The notes under the pieces were generated by a model. It was not told the DNA's origin. It was given only the letters and a program-made list of their open reading frames with translations, and made no database searches. Of a stretch of 40,089 nucleotides of DNA, positions 9,833 to 17,572 are shown one piece after another. Position 1 is the first letter of the stretch. Every line of letters begins with the position of its first letter. Source of the stretch: Planctomycetaceae bacterium (GTDB lineage: Bacteria > Planctomycetota > Planctomycetia > Planctomycetales > Planctomycetaceae); assembly GCA_029243145.1 (NCBI GenBank), contig JAQWSQ010000210.1, positions 1-40,089 of the forward strand. The letters run 5' to 3'. Made by a program: the position numbers and the translations under genes.

Positions 9833-11233
9833 TTATTGTTTACTCGGAGGCGTAAAGACTTCCAACTTCTCAATGTCCACAACGAAGTCGGTCAGGTATT
9901 GGATCGTCAGCGTATGCTTGGTGTTTTCCAGATTCTCGGCCAGTCGTAACCGAAACAGTTCGTTCTCGTCAAATTTGGAAAAATCAATCACGTTACCCAC
10001 TGTCGCACGCTCCACATCCCATCCGAATTTGTCGCCCGGCTTGTTGCGGTCGGCTCGTCGCCATTCGTCGGGCGGAATCATGATTTGTTCTGAATCGCTG
10101 GTGAACGGCTTAAAGGCGTTGCCGCGACCATCTTTACCGGTGACTGATCCTTCCAGTTCGTAATTGCCTTCGTCATCCAGCATGGTGATCGTCCAATGTT
10201 GCGGCTCGATGTTTTTGCCGAGATTTACACCGTGGGGCGATTGGTCGCGCGACGGACTTCGTCGTTCGGTGAAGTTCGTTTTCGCCGGCTGGATGTATGT
10301 CATCAGGAACGCGGGGTAATCTTCAGTCGGCTTACCGTCAATGAGCACTCTCACACTTCCCTTCCCTCCGCGGGCAATCATGTCAACACGATGGCCGATG
10401 AACTCAAACTCGATCTTTCCTTTTTTGGGCTCGGGCGGGAGGAATGATTGTTCGCGCGACAGTGGATCGTAGGCGTAGCTTATTCTCACCTTGAAATGCT
10501 CTGCCAGCATGTGATTGACCATCCAAGACCCATAGGGGGATTGATGTACGGGGTCGCCGAGGAGTGATTCGATGGGGAGCTTGTTGTCTTCGAGGTAATT
10601 TCGCCATTCTTTGCGCAATTCAACAAACTCTACCCCATATTTAGCACACAGTTTTCTTAACGCGGGGACATCCTGATCGGGAGCGGTTTCCAGATTTATT
10701 TCCCAGTTGGGTTTTCCACGTTCGCGCCAATGAATACTGGGAATAATAATGTCGGCAGTGGTGTGCGATTGCAGCAGAACAATCAGCTTTTCCAAGTCAT
10801 CGATGTTGCCGATGGTATTCACAATCACTAAGTCAGTCTGATCGGCAATGACAATTTGCCGGGCCCAGCCTCGCAGATATTGCCAAGGGCAAGAGTTGCC
10901 GACCATGCGTTTGTAGGCAAATGTCCGGTCCTCTCCGAATTTCTCTTTCAGCATGGGAATCAAGATTTCGCCGTTGCCGAGCCGCGCGGTATAACTCGAT
11001 CCGAGCGCCCAGATCAAAAACGGACGTTCGGGAGCAAATCCTTGCTTCAGTTTCTTGACCGACAAGGCGAGATGTTGCCCTGCGTGATCGGGGATATCAG
11101 GAGTGAACTCCGCTGCCCCCTCAGGAGGTGCAGGTTTCTCATACGTTGCTTGCTGTGCGGAAAGAGAATCTATGCCAGCAGCCTGCAAGACGATCATGGA
11201 AAGGACACAAAACGTGATCGTTTTCGATTTCAT
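9833..11233 (-). CDS. Exported SGNH/GDSL-like hydrolase
   Basis: 466 residues with a signal peptide (MKSKTITFCVLSMIVLQAAG, cut near SLSA-QQ, residue 26). The frame extends upstream to 11350, but that stretch overlaps the MscS gene and precedes the signal peptide, so ATG 11233 is chosen. SGNH-like blocks are visible: ALGSSYT (S79/S80, nucleophile region), NTIGNID (G142-N143) and DPVH (D227, H230, block V). This fits an esterase/deacetylase of the SGNH fold acting outside the cytoplasm, perhaps on acylated polysaccharides (inference). Residues after ~260 form a separate beta-rich region with no domain I can name. It begins 13 bases after the MscS stop, so the two form an operon. Confidence 0.75.
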   Translation of the reverse strand: MKSKTITFCVLSMIVLQAAGIDSLSAQQATYEKPAPPEGAAEFTPDIPDHAGQHLALSVKKLKQGFAPERPFLIWALGSSYTARLGNGEILIPMLKEKFGEDRTFAYKRMVGNSCPWQYLRGWARQIVIADQTDLVIVNTIGNIDDLEKLIVLLQSHTTADIIIPSIHWRERGKPNWEINLETAPDQDVPALRKLCAKYGVEFVELRKEWRNYLEDNKLPIESLLGDPVHQSPYGSWMVNHMLAEHFKVRISYAYDPLSREQSFLPPEPKKGKIEFEFIGHRVDMIARGGKGSVRVLIDGKPTEDYPAFLMTYIQPAKTNFTERRSPSRDQSPHGVNLGKNIEPQHWTITMLDDEGNYELEGSVTGKDGRGNAFKPFTSDSEQIMIPPDEWRRADRNKPGDKFGWDVERATVGNVIDFSKFDENELFRLRLAENLENTKHTLTIQYLTDFVVDIEKLEVFTPPSKQ

Positions 11234-11246
11234 GAGATTGCCTGAA

Positions 11247-12134
11247 CTATTGCGAGTTGCTGTCTCTGTGGATGTGAATTTCTTGCGTGGGATACGGAAT
11301 CGTAAAGCCACGTTCGTCGAAACCGAGTTTGATGCGTTCGGTGAGATCACATTTGGTCAACCAGAAGTCTTCCGACTTGGTCCAAGGACGGATAAGGATA
11401 TTGACGCCACTGGCAGCCAGTTCGGTGACTCCCACAAATGGCTCGGGATCTTGCAGGATTCGTTCGTCACTTCGAATTACTTCCCACAAGAAATATTTTA
11501 CGGCAGTCAGATCGTCGTTGTATCCACATTGGACTGTGATGTCGATCCGGCGGGTTGGCATGGCCGAATTGTTCGTGATGTTGCCTTCTGTGATTTGACT
11601 GTTTGGTACGACAATCTTGCGATTGTCGGATGTTCTCATGAGGGTATGGAAAATATGGATTTCATCGACAACACCCGCGGTTCCTCCCGCTTCGATAAAG
11701 TCACCCACTTTGAACGGCCGGAATAAAATCAGCATCACCCCCGCAGCGAAGTTTGAGAGTGATCCCTGTAACGCTAAGCCGACGGCAAGACCAGCGGCAG
11801 CGAGAATCGCGGCGAGTGACGTGGTGTTCACGCCGAGCATGTCGAGAGACGCCAAGCAAACAAACGTCATCATTAGTGCGAGTGCAATATTGCCGAGAAA
11901 TTGCAGTAATGTCTCGTCGAACTTAGCCCGTCTCATGACTCCTTCGATGACGCGTTTGAGGATTTTGGCGGCGATGCGACCGACGAAGAAGATGACAATG
12001 GCCAGAATTAAATTTTCGCCAAACTCAAGTCCCTTGTCCTGTGCGAGTTCGAGAAGTTCTGCGCTAGATGGGATGGCTGAGGCTTTCTCTGCTGTTTCTT
12101 CAGTCGTTGGTGCTGCCAAGAGAAACCAGTTCAT
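11247..12134 (-). CDS. MscS-family mechanosensitive ion channel
   Basis: 295 residues. Three hydrophobic helices are visible, the third being the glycine/alanine-rich pore helix (AAAGLAVGLALQGSLSN). It leads into FRPFKVGDFIEAGG, the signature entry to the cytoplasmic beta domain, then VPNSQI and the C-terminal domain. Length and layout match small-conductance MscS, which releases solutes on osmotic downshock. It is immediately upstream of the SGNH hydrolase gene. The gap of 84 bases before the Gfo/Idh gene stop suggests a separate or weakly coupled unit. Confidence 0.94.
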   Translation of the reverse strand: MNWFLLAAPTTEETAEKASAIPSSAELLELAQDKGLEFGENLILAIVIFFVGRIAAKILKRVIEGVMRRAKFDETLLQFLGNIALALMMTFVCLASLDMLGVNTTSLAAILAAAGLAVGLALQGSLSNFAAGVMLILFRPFKVGDFIEAGGTAGVVDEIHIFHTLMRTSDNRKIVVPNSQITEGNITNNSAMPTRRIDITVQCGYNDDLTAVKYFLWEVIRSDERILQDPEPFVGVTELAASGVNILIRPWTKSEDFWLTKCDLTERIKLGFDERGFTIPYPTQEIHIHRDSNSQ

Positions 12135-12218
12135 GATCGTATTCCTTCATGATCAAAAGAATGATGTAATAATGTGAGGCGTTATGCTTGAACGATGACT
12201 TCATAGACAGTGTACACA

Positions 12219-13217
12219 TCAATGTGATTTTGTTTGCCCAGGAACGGGAACTGTTTTTCGGACAACTTTGCTTCCCTCGTAGGCGCGAAAAATGTTAATC
12301 GCTCGGCAGACGTCTGAGAGATCGGCAACCGGGATTAATCCGCCCACGACACGGCGAAAAAAATGATCCAGCATGACGAGGGCATCGGTTCGGTCAGATT
12401 CGAGTGTTTCCGATTCTGTTTTTCCTGCGACTTCCCAAGAGATTGTTTTGGGGCCATCAATGCGAACAACGCCATGTTCGCAATGGACTTCAAAGCGGAC
12501 GTCACCCGGCTCAAGTGAGGCTTTCTCGTCTCCCTGAATTTCCGTTTGATAGATTCGCAATGTCGCAGACGCTTCGTGATCGTGGTGATGAAAGCGGATG
12601 CGAGTGGAATGTCCCAGCCAATCCGCAGAGTCGAGTGGCAAGCAGAGGACATCTTGCGCCGCTCCGGGGAGGATATGCAGACACCAATCGAACAGGCCAA
12701 TCAAAAAGTCTTGATAATCGGCTTGTCCAGGAACATAGTCGCGACGTGTCGGTTGAGGCAGGCGCGCATCACATAAAATTCGCTCCGCTTTTCCCACGCG
12801 TGTTGCAATCAGTTCTCGCAATCGAACTGTGGCGGGAGTGTACCGACGGGCAAACTCGGGCATGAACGTCAGGCCTTCGGAAAGCGCCAGCAGATGGATT
12901 TCTCCGACCGTGGGGATTTCATGCCCCAGAGAACCGGCAATGTATGCGGGCTTGCGGGCTTCGCAAAGAAACTTGAGAGCGGGTAAGTTGGTCCAATCTT
13001 TGCCGAGAATGAGGCAGGCATCGAGATCGGCACGACGGCTTAGTGAGACGACTCCTCCGACCGGCATGGCATCAAAACGCTTGGCAGCCAGTTTTGCGCG
13101 TTCCTCGACCCCGTCATAGATGGCGGCGACTTTGACTTTACTGGAAAGGGCTTCCAGCGCCGGGCAATAGCGCGTTTCCCAAACCGGGCCCAGTCCTATG
13201 ATACCGGCCTTGATCAT
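12219..13217 (-). CDS. Gfo/Idh/MocA-family oxidoreductase-like protein, EKP motif missing
   Basis: 332 residues; ATG 13217 has GGAAG seven bases upstream. GIIGLGPVW (residues 5-13) is the nucleotide-binding start, with W in place of the third glycine. The second half has the family's features: FARRYTPATVRLRELI and a helix with a conserved histidine (WCLHILPG). The segment that normally carries the EKP motif, whose lysine takes part in catalysis, reads AYIAGSLG (91-98). NAD(P) binding is plausible but ordinary sugar dehydrogenase activity is doubtful. Family members act on sugars, inositols or their derivatives. Neighbours give no clear pathway. Confidence 0.78.
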   Translation of the reverse strand: MIKAGIIGLGPVWETRYCPALEALSSKVKVAAIYDGVEERAKLAAKRFDAMPVGGVVSLSRRADLDACLILGKDWTNLPALKFLCEARKPAYIAGSLGHEIPTVGEIHLLALSEGLTFMPEFARRYTPATVRLRELIATRVGKAERILCDARLPQPTRRDYVPGQADYQDFLIGLFDWCLHILPGAAQDVLCLPLDSADWLGHSTRIRFHHHDHEASATLRIYQTEIQGDEKASLEPGDVRFEVHCEHGVVRIDGPKTISWEVAGKTESETLESDRTDALVMLDHFFRRVVGGLIPVADLSDVCRAINIFRAYEGSKVVRKTVPVPGQTKSH

Positions 13218-13326
13218 GGTGTTACTTCCAGCCGTTTAAGGTTGGCTGACAGGAACGATCGAATGTCGTGAACGGAAATCGAAATGCTCAACCGAATGTC
13301 TAATCTGAATGAAGGGGATTGATGCT

Positions 13327-13347
13327 GGCGAGTAAGATTATCTCGCC
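13327..13347 (-). terminator. Hairpin downstream of the antiporter gene (weak terminator candidate)
   Basis: Arms GGCGAG and CTCGCC, 6 bp, with a 9-nt loop, about 60 bases past the antiporter stop in its direction of transcription. No T-run follows, so it is either a weak terminator or an RNA-stability hairpin. Confidence 0.35.
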
Positions 13348-13407
13348 TTGGAAGCTTCTATGGTAAATCCGCTGGTAGTCGGAACTCAATGACGGACTTG
13401 TGGATTC

Positions 13408-14439
13408 TCAGTGTTTCTGGAGATGCGAGATGTTGACCGCCAAAAACACGACGTAACAAGCCAGAAGTACGAGCCCGAAGCGGAACTTGAGTGTCTCTTT
13501 GGAGAAGATAATTCCCAAGCGGAACACGATCAGTACTGCCAGCATGGTCGGAAAGAGAATCGCGAAGAAATGAGGATCTGCCGGTAAGCCTGCCGATGTC
13601 ACCGAAGCCGCAGCCCCCGCCACGAAAAGAACATTCAGAATATCGGCTCCCACCACATTACCGACAGCCAGATCGCCGTGACCGCGCCGCGCCGCTGTGA
13701 CGGCTGTCACCAACTCGGGAAGTGATGTTCCAAACGCGACCAGTGTCGCGGCAATGATTGATTGTGGAATCGAAAGTCGTTCTGCCGCCACTTGAACTGC
13801 GGGGATAAGAATATGGGAGGAAATAATCACAATCAAGATCGAGAAAAACAGTTTCGCAATTCCCCAGTCAATCGGTTCTCCCTCCGGTGCTTCGACCTCT
13901 TCAAGGTGAATCGCGGTTTCCCCTCGTGACCAACGCACGCTCATTATCAGATAAGCCGCTAATAATACGAGGAAAAGCCACCCTGCCCACTGCGGTAAAG
14001 TTCCACCCGATTCAAAAACGCTCGTTGGATCAGCCCAATTAATGCAGAGCAAGACCATCAGAACGGCCACTCCGAGTTGAATCCAACCTTGTCGGTTGAC
14101 GACACTTTGAGGGAGTTGGAGTGGCGCAATCAAACAGGCGATCCCCAAAATCAGGCCGGTGTCGCAGATGATCGAGCCCACTGCGTTACCCAGTGCGAGG
14201 TCGGGTTCGCCATTCAATGCGGCCAAGACGGAGACGGCGGTTTCGGGAACAGTGGTTCCCAAACTGACCACAGTCGCCCCAATAATCACCTTAGGGATTC
14301 CAGATTTTTCAGAAAGCGTGACAGCCTCTTCCACTAGCCAGTCGGCTGATTTCCCCAAAAAGGCAATCGCGACACCGATGACGATCAAAAGGACTGTCCA
14401 GGAAGCGTCAAAAAGGAAGTTGTGCAGCATTTCATCCAT
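13408..14439 (-). CDS. Calcium/sodium antiporter, YrbG/CaCA family
   Basis: 343 residues, very hydrophobic, with about ten membrane helices in two inverted halves. The alpha repeats that form the ion site are clear: VVSLGTTVPETAVS (58-70) and LVAFGTSLPELVTA (233-246), each followed by a GN(A/V)VG segment (84-88 and 260-264) typical of bacterial YrbG-like exchangers. An acidic loop (~178-190) separates the halves. It exchanges Ca2+ for Na+ or H+ at the inner membrane. It is transcribed away from the 76-residue gene; the 313-base gap between them holds both promoters. Confidence 0.93.
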   Translation of the reverse strand: MDEMLHNFLFDASWTVLLIVIGVAIAFLGKSADWLVEEAVTLSEKSGIPKVIIGATVVSLGTTVPETAVSVLAALNGEPDLALGNAVGSIICDTGLILGIACLIAPLQLPQSVVNRQGWIQLGVAVLMVLLCINWADPTSVFESGGTLPQWAGWLFLVLLAAYLIMSVRWSRGETAIHLEEVEAPEGEPIDWGIAKLFFSILIVIISSHILIPAVQVAAERLSIPQSIIAATLVAFGTSLPELVTAVTAARRGHGDLAVGNVVGADILNVLFVAGAAASVTSAGLPADPHFFAILFPTMLAVLIVFRLGIIFSKETLKFRFGLVLLACYVVFLAVNISHLQKH

Positions 14440-14752
14440 GGGTGTCGTCCGATGTTTGGCTGTGGAGAAAATACCTCAGCCGACGTTTGAGCATCAAAGT
14501 CTGAAATCATAACGATTTGACTGGCAATCGGAAACTGAGTCCAAGTTATCAGGATAAGAGACGAGGATTCGGTCCTCGAACTTGCGTTCTCAATACTTAT
14601 TAGGACGTAAGTAATTGATGTGAAATGAGATAAGTGAATTAGATTTGAGGGCAAGCGGATTGTGTGCAAATGCCGATAACTAAAGACTGGACCCCTCCGA
14701 AAGCCAGGATGGACTTCGGAAACCGAGAGTGAGGCATCCGTAGGGAGACGAG
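14440..14752. other. Intergenic region between divergent genes, with hairpins
   Basis: No credible gene is seen in these 313 bases. It must contain the promoters of the antiporter (minus) and of the 76-residue gene (plus). One hairpin lies at 14562-14578 (CGAGGA/TCCTCG, 5-nt loop). Two mutually exclusive helices lie just before the 76-residue gene: TCCGAA (14696-14701) with TTCGGA (14715-14720), or TCGG (14716-14719) with CCGA (14723-14726). Confidence 0.5.
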
Positions 14753-14983
14753 ATGATGCAGAAAGAAGTGAACGTACTGGCACTCGTAAAGGGAGGGGAG
14801 CGTTTCGTTTTTCTCTACGATTCGAACAGCATTGATAAATTATTGGAGCAGCTTGGCCAACATGCGGCCGATCCGGATCTCACTTTCACTTGGTACGACG
14901 CGGCCGTTTTGAGTCAGCGTGTACGAAAATTGCGAGAAGAGGCACAAATTGTCCCAGATGACGTAACTGGGTATTCCCGCTGA
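14753..14983 (+). CDS. Small conserved-looking protein of unknown function
   Basis: 76 residues. ATG 14753 has GGGAG at 14743-14747, a good ribosome site, which supports translation. The protein is soluble and mixed in composition: a beta-like start (VNVLALVKGGERFVFLY), then a helix containing LLEQLGQ, FTWYDAAVLSQRVR and a short tail. No cysteine or membrane segment is present. I do not recognise a family. The gene sits 76 bases before xerC on the same strand and may share its transcript. Confidence 0.7.
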   Translation: MMQKEVNVLALVKGGERFVFLYDSNSIDKLLEQLGQHAADPDLTFTWYDAAVLSQRVRKLREEAQIVPDDVTGYSR

Positions 14984-15020
14984 AACGCTTTTTTACTAAA
15001 AATCTGCCCGTTCGATGTAC

Positions 15021-15027
15021 AAGGAGG
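15021..15027 (+). promoter_or_regulatory. Orphan Shine-Dalgarno-like AAGGAGG
   Basis: A perfect core ribosome site 32 bases upstream of the xerC ATG. It is too far away for normal use, and no ATG, GTG or TTG lies at proper distance. It might be a standby site or chance. Confidence 0.3.
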
Positions 15028-15059
15028 CACTGAGCCCCAAACCTTAAGAAACTCATACG

Positions 15060-15983
15060 ATGCACGCAGCAATCGATGGATTTATTCGCTACCTGAAGAT
15101 TGAACGCAATTCCTCCGAACTGACGCTCAAATCTTACGCGGAAGATCTCGAAAGCTTGCTGGAGTTTTTTACGGATGGCCTCGGTCGTGTCCCCTCGCCT
15201 GATGAAGTTACGGTCAGCCTCTTGCGCGCTTATGTGAGTTATCTCCACGAGTGTGAGTATGCTCGAAGTACGATTGCGCGTCGCTTGGCTTGTCTGCGCA
15301 GCTTCTTCAAATACTGTTCTCGGGAAGAACTGGTCGAAACCAATCCCGCGAAAGCACTTCGCACACCGCGCGCCGGTCGCAAGCTGCCTCACTTTCTGAC
15401 AACCGAGCAAGTGAATGCACTTCTGGAAGCTCCTCCCTCAGACGATCCACTCGGCATACGTGATCGAGCGATGCTCGAAGTGATGTACTCGGGAGGTTTG
15501 CGTGTCGCCGAGTTGGTGGCGTTAAATCTGGATGACTGGGATCGCGATGCAGATGTGTTGCGAGTCTTCGGGAAAGGGAAGAAAGAGCGAGTGTCACCGG
15601 TTGGTTCTTTCGCAGCGGCTGCTCTCGAACGCTGGCTTTCGTTCCGCGATCCTTCTCCCAAGGGGACGGCCAGCGATCAGAAAGCAATCTTTCTCAATCG
15701 TTTTGGTAAACGGCTTACAACACGCAGCATCGGCCGTATGTTAGAAAAACATATCAAAGAAGCTGGGCTCGATTCGATCACGAGTCCGCATACATTGCGA
15801 CACAGTTTTGCGACGCATCTCTTGGATGGCGGAGCCGATCTTCGCAGTGTTCAGGAGTTGCTGGGACATAAAAGCTTGACCACGACTCAGATATATACTC
15901 ACGTCAGTACGAAACGACTTAAAGAAACTTACGAACAATCACATCCACACGCGGCACAATCACTCCAAGGAATGGATGACTAG
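15060..15983 (+). CDS. xerC: Tyrosine recombinase XerC
   Basis: 307 residues, the usual length. The N-terminal SAM-like core-binding domain (~1-90; [22 protein letters not shown]) is followed by the catalytic domain. All six active-site residues are visible: R148 (SGGLRVAEL), K172 (GKGKKER), H244 and R247 (HTLRH), H270 (LGHKS) and nucleophile Y279 (TQIYTHV). It acts with XerD at the dif site to resolve chromosome dimers. The start fits XerC alignments even though no ribosome site is at normal distance. No integron or phage context is visible, so this is the housekeeping enzyme rather than an element integrase, although XerD cannot be excluded. Confidence 0.93.
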   Translation: MHAAIDGFIRYLKIERNSSELTLKSYAEDLESLLEFFTDGLGRVPSPDEVTVSLLRAYVSYLHECEYARSTIARRLACLRSFFKYCSREELVETNPAKALRTPRAGRKLPHFLTTEQVNALLEAPPSDDPLGIRDRAMLEVMYSGGLRVAELVALNLDDWDRDADVLRVFGKGKKERVSPVGSFAAAALERWLSFRDPSPKGTASDQKAIFLNRFGKRLTTRSIGRMLEKHIKEAGLDSITSPHTLRHSFATHLLDGGADLRSVQELLGHKSLTTTQIYTHVSTKRLKETYEQSHPHAAQSLQGMDD

Positions 15984-16015
15984 CCACGTTTATTTCGATT
16001 TGAGGAAAGACAAGG

Positions 16016-17434
16016 ATGTCTGCCGAATCAACTCACATTAACTCACCTCGCGAAATCCCGGTCTCGTCGGCGAAATTGAGCGACTTTCCCCATAATCCCA
16101 TCGCCTGTTTGCAGCAGGTTCACGAGGAGTGTGGAGAGATTGCCGCGATTGAAGAAGATGGCAGCAAGATCGTGTGTGTCTTCGAACCCAAGCTCATTCA
16201 GCAGGTTTTAACAGACTCTCAGCGGTTTCATTCACACTTTTTTGCCTTGCGTGGAGCTAAGAAATCGGCACAACGCCGTCTGACGAATGGGCTATTGACG
16301 ATGAACGGCGGCGATCATCGTCAGCATCGACGTATGGTCAAGAAGCCGTTTGCGCTGCCTTCTATTCCGGCTTATGATGAGATTACCGAGCGATTAGTGA
16401 GCGAAATGCTCGACGATTGGAAAGTAGGAGAGGTTCGTGATCTTGACGCTGAAATGACGACCTTGATGCGTCGCTTAACGAGTGCGGTCTTGTTTGGAAT
16501 GGATTACCCCGATTTGTCTGAGGAAATTGGACATGCGACTGATCGTTGGGTGCGACTCAATCACGATACCGGGATGGCGGCGTACGTCAGTGGGAGCTTC
16601 AGCGATCAATACGAAGAGCTTCTACAACTTGCAAGCGATCTTGAAGAACGTATTCGAGACCTTCTTCAAAAACGTCGTCACTCAGGAGAGCTTGGGCAAG
16701 ATGTTCTCTCGATTTTGATGCAGGCTCACGGTCGTGATGGAGCTATTGACGATTCACAATTGATTGGTCATATCACTCTGCTTTTCGGAGCAGCCCATCT
16801 GACAACGGCTCACACGCTGATCTGGACGTTATTCCAACTGGCACAATCGCCGTTCATCATGAGTGAACTGTATGACGAACTCACTGAGGAAACGGAATGC
16901 TCTTGGGACGATAAAAGTTCTTTGGGGTATCGTGTCTTGCGAGAGAGTATGCGGTCGTTGCCGGCTTCTGCTTATTTACAACGGTTTTGTTCCGAACCGG
17001 TCGATCTGGGGCCGTATCATTTACCGACGGGGACGGGAGTTCTCTTCAGCCAGTTTATGACACACCATCGGTCGGAGATTTACGATTCTCCCTTTGAGTT
17101 CCGTCCCGAGCGTTGGAACGACATCTCACCGACTCCTTACGAGTATTTTCCGTTTGGAGCCGGGCCGCGAATGTGTATTGGAGCTCCGATGGCCATGCGG
17201 TCAATGGGCTCAATTCTTCCCAAAATCTTGCGAACCTTTCGTCTTTCTGTGGTTCCGAATGTCGATATTAATGCGAACGTGATTTCGACCATGTTGGCAC
17301 CGACGACACCCGTTCCGGTTGAGATTCACGCTCCCGACAAGCAGTTTTCGGCAAGCTCGATCAGTGGATCAATTCTTGATCTGGTCCATTTGCCAGAAAT
17401 GCCGGCAACCGACGGTCTCCGACGTGCTGCTTAG
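16016..17434 (+). CDS. Cytochrome P450
   Basis: 472 residues, ATG 16016 with GAGG ten bases upstream, 32 bases after xerC. The heme-binding loop is FPFGAGPRMCIG with ligand C387. The K-helix ExxR is E310-S-M-R313, and FRPERW is the PERF-type motif. The I-helix region (GAAHLTTAHT, ~258-267) lacks the usual acidic residue of the (A/G)Gx(D/E)T motif, which may affect proton delivery. There is no signal or membrane anchor, so it is a soluble bacterial P450 needing separate redox partners; no ferredoxin or reductase gene is nearby. The substrate is unknown. Its place between xerC and pheT gives no pathway. Confidence 0.93.
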   Translation: MSAESTHINSPREIPVSSAKLSDFPHNPIACLQQVHEECGEIAAIEEDGSKIVCVFEPKLIQQVLTDSQRFHSHFFALRGAKKSAQRRLTNGLLTMNGGDHRQHRRMVKKPFALPSIPAYDEITERLVSEMLDDWKVGEVRDLDAEMTTLMRRLTSAVLFGMDYPDLSEEIGHATDRWVRLNHDTGMAAYVSGSFSDQYEELLQLASDLEERIRDLLQKRRHSGELGQDVLSILMQAHGRDGAIDDSQLIGHITLLFGAAHLTTAHTLIWTLFQLAQSPFIMSELYDELTEETECSWDDKSSLGYRVLRESMRSLPASAYLQRFCSEPVDLGPYHLPTGTGVLFSQFMTHHRSEIYDSPFEFRPERWNDISPTPYEYFPFGAGPRMCIGAPMAMRSMGSILPKILRTFRLSVVPNVDINANVISTMLAPTTPVPVEIHAPDKQFSASSISGSILDLVHLPEMPATDGLRRAA

Positions 17435-17452
17435 CAGATATTGCGACTTACT

Positions 17453-17483
17453 CTGGACTGGTTGCCCATTATTCCGGGTCCAG
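17453..17483 (+). other. Inverted repeat in the pheT leader
   Basis: CTGGAC and GTCCAG, 6 bp, separated by 19 nt, 90-120 bases upstream of the pheT start and just after the P450 stop. It may be a small RNA structure. No phenylalanine-rich leader peptide or T-box is seen. Confidence 0.25.
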
Positions 17484-17572
17484 TTACAGTAATCTACTGC
17501 CAGTGAGAGTGGATCCAGAGATAGGATTCCTCTCCTGATTTGATTTTGATATCTGATAGTGAAAGTCCGACA

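Noticed and set aside
11103..11726. 207-codon open frame on the plus strand
   Set aside because: Antisense to the SGNH and MscS genes, both clearly real; the translation has no recognisable features.
15060..15983. XerC as integrase of a genomic island
   Set aside because: Housekeeping length and motifs, no attachment repeats, tRNA or phage genes nearby.
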